Shown here piece after piece: positions 44,635 to 54,716 of a stretch of DNA of 64,000 nt. This DNA comes from Tillandsia leiboldiana (lineage: Eukaryota > Streptophyta > Magnoliopsida > Poales > Bromeliaceae). The DNA lies in NCBI GenBank assembly GCA_029204045.2, contig JAQNDB010000558.1, positions 1-64,000 of the forward strand, written 5' to 3'. Made by a program: the position numbers and the translations under genes. The notes below the pieces were generated by a model. It had not been told where the DNA came from. It saw only the letters and a program-made list of their open reading frames with translations, and ran no database searches. Numbering within the stretch: position 1 is the stretch's first letter; each line of letters starts with the position of its first letter.

Positions 44635-45985
44635 TGTTGGGTTATATGTAATAATGTATCTAAATAGGGGAAAAAATACCTAGAGGGGGGTGAATAGGTG
44701 TAAACAATAAACACTCAAAAAATCATTGCGCAATAAAAACCCAATGCGGAAATATAAATGAACACGCAAGATTTTTACGTGGAAAACTCCAAACCGGAGT
44801 AAAAAACCACGGGACCGATAACATGGTGAAATCCACTAGAATTAAACACGTACAAGGTGATATACCGTATTCACAGACGACTCAACCTTTTCCATACGCT
44901 CCTAGTTGATCTTCTCCGCTCGCTCCGCAACGCGTCTCGAATCCACGATCTGCGTCCAACGCCGAATCCACGGCGTCCAACGTCGAGTCCACGACGTCTG
45001 ACCGAATCCACGGTCTTCACCCAGTAGCACGCTTCGAATCCACGAACGTACCTCGCTCCGAATCCACGAGAGCGGTTGCACCTTGAATCCACAAGGCCAC
45101 GCGAGTCCACGCGCCGATTTTGGGGTAAATCGTTGTTTTTGGGTGGTGATGATCCGCCGAATACTTAGATCAAAGATAGATAGGAAATACCATCTAAGTA
45201 TTCATTAGTTTGATTCAACTCAAGATGTGAGTATGAAAACCTAGAATCAAACTAATCAATATAGATGAAGAAACATAGAGTAATATCTAATGATTTCCTT
45301 TCTTCTCTATATGTGGATCTAGGGCCGTATAAGATGATATTTGATTATGACGGCTCTATGTGGATTATCTGGATTAACCCTAGAAAAAGAATCATAGGGT
45401 CTATTTATAGGTTAGAAACCCTAGGAAGAAGATAAGGATCAAAAACTGTCCGTTTCTGGAAATTTTCACGACGGCGATCTGGATCGGATTAACTGTGATC
45501 CGGATCATCGTAACGAGTCAGGCAATTCCAGAAAAACGAAGGTTCGGGATCCGGATCGAAGTGCTTGATCCGGATCGTTCATACAGTTCACCAAACATCA
45601 ACGTTCAGAATCCGGATTGCGAAGCCTGATCCGGATCGTTCAAGGAAAATGGTAAACTCAATGTTCGGGATCCGGATCAAGGGAAGCTACGATCCGGATT
45701 GAACTGGTGTATGAACGAACCACCTTCGGGATCCGGATTGAACAATCTGATCCGGATCCTGAACAAGTCTCATGTTCAGTTCTTGATTTTTATGCAATAA
45801 GAAATTCTTCCAAGTGTTTCTACACTACAAGAAGTATTCGGATCACCAAAAATATTTAGTTAAACTTACCTGATCCTTTTGAATTCTTCTTTCTTGAGAT
45901 TGAGGTATATGATCCAAACTTCATTCATCTTCAATCTTCAAGACTTAACACTTTCACGAAATGCGCCGAAACAAAATCCGTAACA
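44635..45985 (-). repeat. Copia-2 3' LTR
   Basis: 1351 bp; on the minus strand it starts TGTTACGG at 45985 and ends ACCCAACA at 44635. It has TATAAATAG at 45410-45401 and, downstream of it, the CGTGGATTCG leader repeats (44940-45110). U3 holds about ten ATCCGGAT-type palindromes (45478-45765). Confidence 0.9.
45478..45765. promoter_or_regulatory. ATCCGGAT palindrome cluster in the Copia-2 U3
   Basis: About ten GATCCGGATC or ATCCGGAT(T/C) palindromes in 290 bp, just upstream (minus strand) of the TATA box. They take the place of the GTCCGGAC cluster of Copia-1. Both share the TCCGGA core. Confidence 0.7.
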
Positions 45986-45986
45986 A

Positions 45987-45999
45987 TCTCCCCCTTTGG
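45987..45999 (-). other. Copia-2 polypurine tract
   Basis: CCAAAGGGGGAGA on the minus strand directly precedes the LTR start. Additional PPT-like tracts are at 46651-46666 and 48649-48658. Confidence 0.88.
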
Positions 46000-46464
46000 C
46001 GGTTTCGTGACAAAACACAGATCCACTAAAGAAAATTCAAAAAAATTATTTTTGTTGCTATCACCATACAACAAAAATTTACAATGGAGATCCAAAATAA
46101 AATACATAAGTTAAACTCCTAAAACAGACTCTAGACTTAGACATCTGTACTCTCTGCAAAAAGAAATCATTCTTGACAAAACGAAATCGTTAGATACCTC
46201 AAGAATTTTATATCATTCAAAACCTAACAGAGATAGAGTTTATGCTCACCATGACATTGAGTAATTCAGATATGTAATAAGATCACAATCAAACATTGAC
46301 ATATCTTCTAAGCAATAAGATTCCAAATGTCATAACTTTGCTTTGTTAGTCATCAAACAACTTGTTAGTAATAATACATGTCCAAATAGTCAGTCGAATA
46401 GTTAGTAGGGACATGCAACAAATCACAAGATAAAACCAGAAGTTGTGATACTTACCTTTCACCA

Positions 46465-46650
46465 AAGTCAAAGTTTGTTCAAAGTTCTCACCAAAAGTTC
46501 AAAGTTCTCACAGAGTCCACTCTAAACTCTTCAAAGTTCTCACAGAGTTCACTCTAAACTCTTCACCAAAAGTTCAAAGTTCTCACAGAGTTCACTCTAA
46601 ACTCTTCAAAGTTCTCACAAAGTTCACTCTAAAACAGAGTTCACTCTAAA
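46465..46650. repeat. Minisatellite in the Copia-2 3' region
   Basis: About six imperfect copies of a ~32-bp unit with GTTCTCACAGAGTTCACTCT and AAACTCTTCA, located between the two rightmost PPT-like tracts. Copia-1 lacks it. Confidence 0.8.
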
Positions 46651-46819
46651 CTCTCTCCCCCTTTTTGTCACAAACTAAGCCAAAAATTCAAAATTTAAGG
46701 AGAGTTAAGAAGTTCAAAAACAAGAAAAACCTGAGAACTAAAACTAAAGCAAAATAAAAAGAGAACATTAAAAACCTAAAAACTAAAATCCTGCATAAGA
46801 GATAAGAAAGAAAGTCAAG

Positions 46820-47416
46820 TCAGTCTGAATCAGAACTAGTGGGATTGGTACAATCCAACTTCTTCAAAATTGCTTGAAGCATTTTTGACATTGTGGAGCA
46901 CTTTCTTTTCATCTTATGTTGCTCAGAGATAATCTGTTGGAGATTTGTAGACACACTGTCTTGTTCAGCAGACAATCTCCGATGTTCTTGTCGAATTGAG
47001 GACCATACATTCGCTTTTGCCGTGTGTCTCCAGGATGTTGAAGGATGTAGTATAGATCCAGACGGTGCATCTTGACCTTCAGTCCATGGAGATTCTCTAG
47101 GGAGAGAGCGAGCTCTGGCGAGGGGTCTATCAATCTGAATTCCAGTTCCCCTCGAATTCTTTCGCCTAGTGTACTGCTTGGTTGTTGAGGAAGATTTCAT
47201 CAGCTTCTTGTTCTTCAAATACAACCTATCTTCTTTGTCAACAGCTTGTTGTGCTTGTTTACAAATCTCTTCCCAGTCTTCTTCATCCGATTCTGAATCA
47301 TTTTGACAAACTTTCCTTGTCTCTCCTTGATATGGGTCATCTTGTTCTCTTTTTATAGAAGACGCACTAGGTCCTACCATTGCTACCAAAGGGAAGATTA
47401 TCCAGGCGAACGCCAT
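46820..47416 (-). CDS. Copia-2 third ORF (198 aa), intact
   Basis: Starts at ATG 47416. The N-terminus MAFAWIIFPLVAMVG is hydrophobic (possible signal anchor). An acidic stretch follows (DSESDEEDWEEI), then a basic Ser/Lys/Arg patch (KLMKSSSTTKQYTRRKNSRG, NLS-like), then a Gln/Glu/Lys-rich C-terminus likely to form a coiled coil and ending LDCTNPTSSDSD. Homologous to the damaged ORF at 9255-9828 of Copia-1, with conservation concentrated at the N-terminus, the acidic/basic centre and the C-terminus. It lies behind a putative promoter and a 384-bp leader intron. Function is unknown: env-like by position only, and too short for a full envelope. An RNA/DNA-binding or regulatory role is equally possible. 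Confidence 0.7.
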   Translation of the reverse strand: MAFAWIIFPLVAMVGPSASSIKREQDDPYQGETRKVCQNDSESDEEDWEEICKQAQQAVDKEDRLYLKNKKLMKSSSTTKQYTRRKNSRGTGIQIDRPLARARSLPRESPWTEGQDAPSGSILHPSTSWRHTAKANVWSSIRQEHRRLSAEQDSVSTNLQQIISEQHKMKRKCSTMSKMLQAILKKLDCTNPTSSDSD

Positions 47417-47445
47417 TGGTGCAAGTGCTTAATAGATTTAAAGTC

Positions 47446-47829
47446 CTGTGAACAACAACTCAAGAACACATGAAAACTTGTTAATTTTGAAAAATTTGAA
47501 AAATTGTACCCAAACAATCATAATCATGTAGAGAGACTCAGAATCAAATTAGTTTTGCAAAAAGAATTTTAAAAATAGATCAATTGCATGATTTTCAAAA
47601 ATTCCCATTATATGCCCTAAAACCGAATTTTCAGAAATCGAAGCCCAAAAATTCGTTAATCAAGAGAATACCTAGCATATAATCAAAACTAATCTACCCA
47701 GAGTTCTTATTTCAAAAGAGATTTGACCAAAAACCATTCACAAATGAAAAAGTTCCATGATTTCTACTCACGTTTTGAGCAAACAAGGAAAAACAGAGAA
47801 AAACCGAGATTTTGATTAATAAAACTTAC
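47446..47829 (-). other. Putative 5'-leader intron of the Copia-2 third ORF
   Basis: The donor CCAA|GTAAGT is at 47829 and the acceptor GTTGTTCACAG| ends at 47446, giving 384 bp against 383 bp in Copia-1. The leader upstream (47830-47945) has no ATG, and the first ATG after the acceptor is that of the third ORF. Confidence 0.6.
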
Positions 47830-47944
47830 TTGGAATCGAAGAACTCGAGTTTGAAAGGCTCCAAGAAGGATGAATTCTAGAGAGAGAAACTCTGGAGTCT
47901 TAAGAACAAAAGATTGGAATAAAAGAAATCAAAATCCCTCTTGT

Positions 47945-48058
47945 TCTAATAAAACCCTAGACGTGATCCGGATCGGATCGAGATTTCGATCCGGATCGGC
48001 TACCCGCAGGAAACACCTGCGTTCGGGATCCGGATCATTCATGTCCGATCCGGATCGG
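47945..48058 (-). promoter_or_regulatory. Putative internal promoter of the Copia-2 third ORF
   Basis: Four GATCCGGATC palindromes (47964-48058) are followed on the minus strand by TAGGGTTTTATTAGAAC, a TATA-like stretch weaker than the TTTTATATAG of Copia-1. These are the same palindromes as in this element's own LTR. Confidence 0.5.
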
Positions 48059-48995
48059 CTCCAACTTTTTCTTCAGAATAATTTAGAAAAATTCAATAAA
48101 ATCCGAAAAAAGTATGTAAGCATTTTAGCACATCAACTTTAAACAAAAATCATCGTTTCATGTCAAGAGAAATAAATTATGTTAAATCTATCAATAACAT
48201 TCAAATAATGACATGAAAATTTACAGAAATTAAAACCTTTAAAGTTGATCAAGTTCAAACACATCCATCATGATCTTATGAGTACGGCGTTTATCAAATC
48301 ATTAAAATGGTAAAGAAAATGAATTACCAAGATCAATAGATGTTTGAAATCCCAAATAAATTATATAATGTATCTAGTCAATCTGTTGAAGAGAGTGGCT
48401 CTTTGAGCATCTTTCATTTAAAAAACCCACCTTATACCAAGCTTGAAATTTGACGGAGTCAAGTATTTCAATCATGCATTTTTTTTAATCAAAAATTACA
48501 AACCCATGCTTGGTATACATGTGGTAGCTGCACACAGTACTCGGACGACCGAGGTTGTAGCTCTTTCCTCCATGTGGTGGTAGTTTTCACACTCCTCATT
48601 GGGATGTAACTCTTTACACATCTTTTGAGCATAATACTTTTTCTTTGACTCCCCCTCAATTGGCTATCAATTATTTAAGATATAAAGTATTTAGCCAAAA
48701 ATTGATCTCGATTTCATACTCGACTAAACAGTCAAATAAGATAAAAACTATACCAAGAGATCATCGAGAGAGAAATTGACTTTGATCAAAACAAAGATAA
48801 GTTAATTGACATAAATGATCATTGCATCAAATGAAATATTATGACATCTAAAGCATAATAGATTTCTAAATATATAAAAGGATGCAGTTAAAGTCAATCA
48901 AACTAATGCTCAATTAATATTCTATGTCTAAGCATAGATAATGAACAAAAACACAAAAACAAAACCTAACCTAAGCAAAAGTTTCAAAAAGAAGT
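48059..48995 (-). other. Copia-2 non-coding region after pol
   Basis: No gene. It includes the block (48490-48625) that is almost identical to 8041-8168 of Copia-1 and a PPT-like tract (48649-48658). Confidence 0.7.
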
Positions 48996-51988
48996 TTATA
49001 TCAAGGAAAGCATTCCAATTGCTTTACGCAAATGAATAAAACGTTTTTGATCCAAAGGTTTTGTTAAAATATCAGCTAATTGATCTTCAGTTGAAATATA
49101 TGACAGTTGAAGAGTATTTGATTCAACTAGCTCTCTAAGAAAATGATATCTAAGTTCAATGTGTTTTGTTCTAGAGTGCAACACAGGGTTTTTGGAAATG
49201 TTTATAGCACTAGTGTTGTCACAAAGAATTGTTACCGAAGTTGCTGAAATCCGGAAGTCGCTCAACACACTTTTCATCCAAATGAGTTGGGTTGAACAAC
49301 TACCCGCTGAAATATATTCCGCTTCGGCAGTCGAGGGTGCAATGCAGTTTTGCCTTTTACTGTGCCATGCAACAAGGCAATGGCCTAAATAAAAACATGC
49401 ACCACTCGTACTTTTCCGATCATCCACAGATCCTGCCCAATCGGCATCTGAGTATCCAATAATATCTAAACTTGTCCCCATAGGATACCAAATTCCGAAA
49501 TTTATGGTTCCTTTAATGTATCGGATGATCCGTTTCACCGCTTTCAGGTGAACCTCCTTTGGTGCAGATTGATATCTCGCGCAGATCCCAACACCAAAAG
49601 ATATATCCGGGCGACTAGCTGTGAGGTAAAGTAGACTTCCAATCATACTCCTATAAAGTTTCTCGTCTAAATTCTCACTAAAAGACTCACTTCCTAATCC
49701 TTTATTGCTAGTTCCCATTGGAGTTGGAAAATCTTTACAATTTTCTAGATCAAACTTTTTTACCAACTCCAAAGCATACTTGGATTGACACAAATGGATG
49801 CCTTCGTCACTCTGTTTCACTTGCAATCCAAGGAAATAAGTCAATTCGCCCATCATTGACATCTCAAATTCGCTTTCCATGATTTCAGCGAATTTAGAAG
49901 CATCATTATCCTTTGTTGCTCCAAAAACAATGTCATCGACATAGATTTGTGCAACAATGAAGTTATTTTGATAATGCTTCACAAAGAGAGTCCTGTCAGC
50001 TCCCCCTCGAGTATAGCCCTTATCCAATAGGTGCTTTGTCAACCTTTCGTACCATGCTCGCGGTGCTTGTTTTAAACCGTAAAGAGTCTTTTTCAAACGA
50101 AAAACATGGTTAGGTAGTTTACAGTCTACAAAACCTTTCGGTTGAGCCACATAAACTTCCTCATTTAAAAACCCATTTAAAAACGCGCTCTTAACGTCCA
50201 TTTGAAACAATTTTATTTTAAAATGACAAGCTATCGCGAATAATATACGAATGGACTCGAGTCTAGCTACAGGGGCGAAAGTTTCATCAAAGTCTATACC
50301 TTCTACTTGAGAGTAGCCTTGAGCAACTAAACGTGCTTTGTTCCTGATGATGGTACCATCTTCATTTTTCTTATTCTTGAAAATCCATTTGGTACCTATC
50401 ACATTGTGTTGCTTTGGAGGCTTTGTTAATTCCCAGACTTTGTTTCGCTCAAACTGATGGAGCTCTTCCTGCATTGCTTTAATCCAGTAGTCATCCTGAA
50501 GAGCTTCATCGATGTTCTTTGGTTCGATCAAGGAAACGTAGCAAGCGAATCCGCAAACCAACTGTCTCCGAGTTTTGACTCCTTCTTGTGGGTCTCCAAT
50601 GATGTTTGATTCAGGATGATCCTTGGAGATTCGTAACGTTTGTTGTAACGGAGTACTCGGAGGTACATGAGATGATTCCTGCATATCAGATAAACTTGAA
50701 GAACCATTAGATGCATCATTAATATTGGAAGTATTATCATGAGAAGATGCACTTACAGGAGTATCATCATCAAGAGAGATATCGAGGGTAGATTTTTCAG
50801 ATGCAAAGTGAAAAGCTTCATCTACTTTAACATTTATAGATTCTACAATCATTTTAGATTCCATGTTAAATACCCGATATGCTCTGCTATTTGTAGAATA
50901 ACCCAAAAAGATCCCTTCGTCACTTCGAGAATCGAACTTACCAAGATTTTCGCGATCACGCAAAATAAAACATCGACTCCCAAAGATACGAAAGTATTTG
51001 ATATCCGGTTTTCTACTAAACCACAGCTCATATGGTGTATTTAAAGTTCCTGGGCACAAATACACTCGATTAATGACATAGACAGCGGTGTTCACAGCTT
51101 CAGCCCAAAAATGTAGCGGTAAATTCCGGCTATGAAGCATCACACGCGCCATCTCTTGAACAACCCTGTTTTTGCGCTCAACAACACCATTCTGCTGAGG
51201 TGTATAGGGTGCTGAGAATTCATGTTTTATGCCGTTGGAAGTGCAAAAATCAATGAATTTAGAATTAATGAATTCTCCACCTCTATCACTTCTAACACGA
51301 ATGATCTTTTCATTCTTTTCAATCATAATACGATGGCAAATCTCATGAAAAGAGTCAAACGTATCAGCTTTCTCTTTTAAAAATGCTACCCAAAAAAACC
51401 TAGAGAAATCATCAACCAATAAGAAAATATACCATTTACCTCCCAAAGATGGTTGACGGGTCGGCCCCATTAAATCCATGTGCAGTAATTCCAAGGGCCG
51501 TTTGGTACCAACGTGGTTCAGGTTCTTGTGTGCAGCCGTTGATTGTTTTCCCTTAAGACAACCTCCGCACACAATGTTGTTTTTAAATAAAAGTTTAGGA
51601 ACCCCCTTAACCACGTCTTTATTTGAAATCTTTGCTAGTTCTTTAAAATTTATGTGACCTAGTCTTTCATGCCAAAGTGTTTCATTATCCAAAGAAACTA
51701 GGTTACATTTTTCTGAAATTTTATTAGGAACAACATAGCAATTGTTTTCAGATCTAACCCCTTTTAAAAAGAAGACATGGTCCTTATCAGTTACAACACA
51801 TTCAACAGATGAAAAGTTAACTGAAAAACCATTGTCACAAAGTTGACTTATGCTAACGAGGTTAGTCTTAAGGCCATCCACAAATAACACGTTTTTCAAA
51901 ATCGGGCCATCTGGAATAGCTACCGTTCTTTTTCCAACAATTTTGGAGGATCGACCGTCTCCGAAAACAACGAGTCCTCCGGAGATTT
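48996..51988 (-). CDS. pol: Copia-2 pol: protease end, integrase, RT, RNase H (split by insertion)
   Basis: About 997 codons of uninterrupted pol. It begins with the protease C-terminal half (SGGLVVFGDGRSSKIVGK). Integrase follows: HHCC (LWHERLGHINF ... CGGCLKGK) and the core with HMDLMGPTR, VRSDRGGEF and NGVVERKNR. RT has FQMDVKSAFLNG and YVDD. RNase H has GYSDADWAGS and AEAEYISAG, and the end is LADILTKPL. There are no stops or frameshifts, unlike Copia-1. The 5' end is interrupted by gypsy A inside the protease. The open frame continues into the LTR of gypsy A up to an ATG at 52160, giving a chance 1054-codon chimeric frame with 57 LTR-derived codons. Confidence 0.92.
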
Positions 51989-53299
51989 TGTCACGCCCCC
52001 GGGGGTTTTTGAGTCTATCAAGCGGAAATTCGTGTGTCTCTTTTTTTTTTCCTGAACAAGGTACATTAAACCTCATCCCCGGTGCGTGCCAGACCGCCAC
52101 ATACACAAAATTCTCCCTGTCCGCGGACAGAGTCTCCTTTGTATATGCACGGCGTCTCATTTACAACAACATACAACAATCATCAACCATCAACCATACA
52201 ATAGACATTCAACATCAAGCGGAATATTAAAGCGGCATCAATGTTTAGAAAGGATAAAGCCAGCAATTGCAAAACCCGTGCCCACACGACACTTCGTTTT
52301 GAGAAAACCCTTTTCGAAATCATTTGATTTATCATGAAACCAAGCCGCATAAGAAACATCATCAGAAGAACCAAACTATAAAAGTACAACTCATCCACAG
52401 TGCCAAGTAATACATGTCCACGAATATTTCTACTCACAAGCAAATTAACTAACATGCGTAAAAGAGATGAGATAATGATAATAACCAAGCGTTCTAACTA
52501 CGGTCCTCGCGACGCAGTCTCAACAATCTCCCGGGTAACGCCCCTCGTAGCGCCTGTCACGGAGTGGGTAAAGTCAGTGACAAACAAAGTAGATGTCTAA
52601 CAACATTAAGGAATAAGGAGCAAACCGGAAACACCGTAACCATTTCGCTAAAAAATCCTGCACATATTAAGCTGGGCCCCGACCCCAGATTTATCAATTT
52701 AAATGGGCACCAACCCCAGAATGTTTATCGGAGAGACCAAAGTCTCCCCTCGTGCGCAAGCACTCCTTTGATGCATTTAACCCCTTCCACGGTGCTGGTG
52801 TGCTATTCCCAGCGGGCGCGAAGGGGTACCCACGGCTCCCACCCCTTTGTGAGGAACACGGGTCATACAAGACCACTCTTCCGGAAAAGTACACCCATGC
52901 GGAGGCCAATCCGCCTGTGTACGTGCAGCATCCCAAAACGGTTTTTGCCGAGATCGGCGTGTCATGAACATTGCGACCGCAGCCGCTTCAATTGTTAGAT
53001 AATAACACAATTATGCGAAAGGTTAAACTGTCCATCTACTTTGTTAGATAAATTGAGAGCACTTTAATGACGATAGATGCACTTACTGCACGGGTTGTAT
53101 TTACAGCAACCGTACCCACCTATTTGGAGAGAGATCGGAACACTCGAATCTTTCGCGCACCCCCGCTGCGCGTCTGGACCTAAAGAAAGTCCGCAAGGAT
53201 AACTATAGTCAAAAGCGTGTACTTACATCCGAAAACATAAGACCCAATTTACTCATTTGTTTTTGACGGAAAAGTCCAACATTGTCCGGTTGACGAAAC

Positions 53300-53950
53300 G
53301 GAATTCCCGAGCCGCCGTCGCCGTCTGCCGGAGCCCCGCGCGGTTCAGAACCGCGCGGCGTATCTCCGCGGACGATGCCCTCGCGGCGCGGTGCCCCGCG
53401 CGGGTTGCCCGTGCGACGGCCGCACGGTGCCCGCGCGGGTGCGGCCCGGCACGGCGCCCGCGCGGTTGCGGGTCCATGCGGGTGCCGCCCGCGCGGCAGT
53501 CGCGCGGCGCCCGCGCGGTGCCCGCACGGGTGCGGGCCCATGCGGGTGCCTCCCGCGCAGCAGCCGTGCGGCGCCCGCGCGGTGCCCGCATGGATGCGGG
53601 GGCCGCCCGCGCGGCAGCCGCGCGGCGCCCGCACGGGTGCGGGCCCGCGCGGGGGCCGCTCGCGCGGCAGCCGCGCGGCGCCCGCGCGGTGCTCGCGCGG
53701 CAGCCGCGCGGCGCCCGCGCGGTGCCCGCACGGGTGCGGGCCCGCGCGGGTGCCTCCCGCGCGGGGGCCGCCCGCGCGGCAGCCGCACGGCGCCCGCGCG
53801 GTGCCCGCAAGATTGCGGGCCCGCGCGGGTGCCTCCCGTGCGGCAGCCGCGCGGCGTCCGCGCGGTACCCGCACGGTTGCGGGTCCGCGCGGTGGCCGCG
53901 CGGCGCCCGTGCGGTGCCGCCCGTGACCCTCCTCCGCGCGATGCCCTAGC
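53300..53950. repeat. GC-rich array in gypsy A 3' LTR
   Basis: Repeats of a unit of about 45-50 bp with GCCCGCGCGGCAGCCGCGCG and GTGCCCGCACGGGTGCGGGC. It differs in copy number from the array in the 5' LTR. A frame of 277 codons crosses it on the minus strand but begins at a non-ATG codon, and four or more other frames are open too. Confidence 0.82.
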
Positions 53951-54297
53951 GGCATCGCGCGCCTCCGCCGTCCGTTCCGTGCCTTTTCAAGGAGACGACG
54001 TCGGCGACGGTGACGGATACGACGGAGAAAACAAGAAACCAAGAACTCACGAAAAAGACAACGAACAAAATCCCAAATAATTTAAATAAATTATTTTACT
54101 AACCGAAGATCGACGGAAAGGTTGTCCGGTCGTGTTCTTGTCTTCGGTTCGGCGTCCGGGAAGATCGGGCTCCTTCTCTTTCTCCTTTCCCTTTCTTCCG
54201 GCTAGGGTTTCGTCTTTTCTTTTTTTCTTTTTTTTTTTCCTTCTCTCCGATTAGGGTTTTTATTTCCTTTTTCTTTTCCTTTCCGATAATCGGGATC

Positions 54298-54307
54298 CCT
54301 TATATAG
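54298..54307 (-). promoter_or_regulatory. Gypsy A 3' LTR TATA box
   Basis: CTATATAAGG on the minus strand. It could drive transcription into the downstream Copia-2 pol fragment. The same box is at 61315-61324 in the 5' LTR. Confidence 0.6.
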
Positions 54308-54716
54308 TCGTACTTTACCTTTAATTAATTCCTCTTTAATTCGTACGTAAGAGAATTAATTAATTTTCCGTCTGGGATAATTAATTAACTAATTAATTAT
54401 CCCCCAGGAGATAAACCACCTTATCTCTAACGGGTGCAAGATATTTAGCACGGATTCCGATGCACGATTAATTACCGTATCACTTTGAATCCCGTTCAGG
54501 GGGTTCCCGATATCGGATTTCAGATCCGATCGCGCCGTCGGCTTTCTTTTTCCGCGCACAATCGCGGAAAAATACTAGCGCCCCACAATGGCCAACTTCA
54601 AGAATTGAATAATTCTATTTCACTTAAAGGCCTAAACGACTACACGTAAGTCAAAAGTACCCGAAAGACCGGATCACTACACCACTCACACTTTATAAAA
54701 AGTTTCGTCCCGAAAC

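Larger units (their letters stand above)
44635..51988 (-). mobile_element. Copia-2, 3' part: Sirevirus-type Ty1/copia, minus strand
   Basis: Holds, right to left, most of pol, the conserved non-coding region, the third ORF with putative promoter and intron, the PPT and the 3' LTR. The 5' part continues at 61700-62227 after insertion of gypsy A. The same lineage as Copia-1: pol and third-ORF proteins are clearly homologous and non-coding blocks align. The LTR U3 palindromes differ in sequence. CATTA at 44630-44634 would be one target duplication; the other is outside the window. Confidence 0.92.
51989..54681 (-). repeat. Gypsy A 3' LTR
   Basis: 2693 bp; starts (minus) TGTAGTGATCCGG at 54681 and ends GGGGGCGTGACA at 51989. 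It has a TATA box CTATATAAGG at about 54307-54298 and a GC-rich array at 53300-53950. A GTAAGT donor-like site lies at about 53229-53224. Confidence 0.94.

Noticed and set aside
53209..54042. 277-codon minus-strand frame in the gypsy A LTR, also present (268 codons) in the other LTR
   Set aside because: It starts at a non-ATG codon, crosses the GC-rich array, and its persistence in both LTRs follows from their near-identity. Repeat units of length divisible by three keep it open.
54671..54681. CACTACA at the ends of gypsy A as CACTA transposon ends
   Set aside because: Here it is simply the reverse complement of the LTR start TGTAGTGATCC, with matching LTRs, PBS and TSD of a gypsy element.
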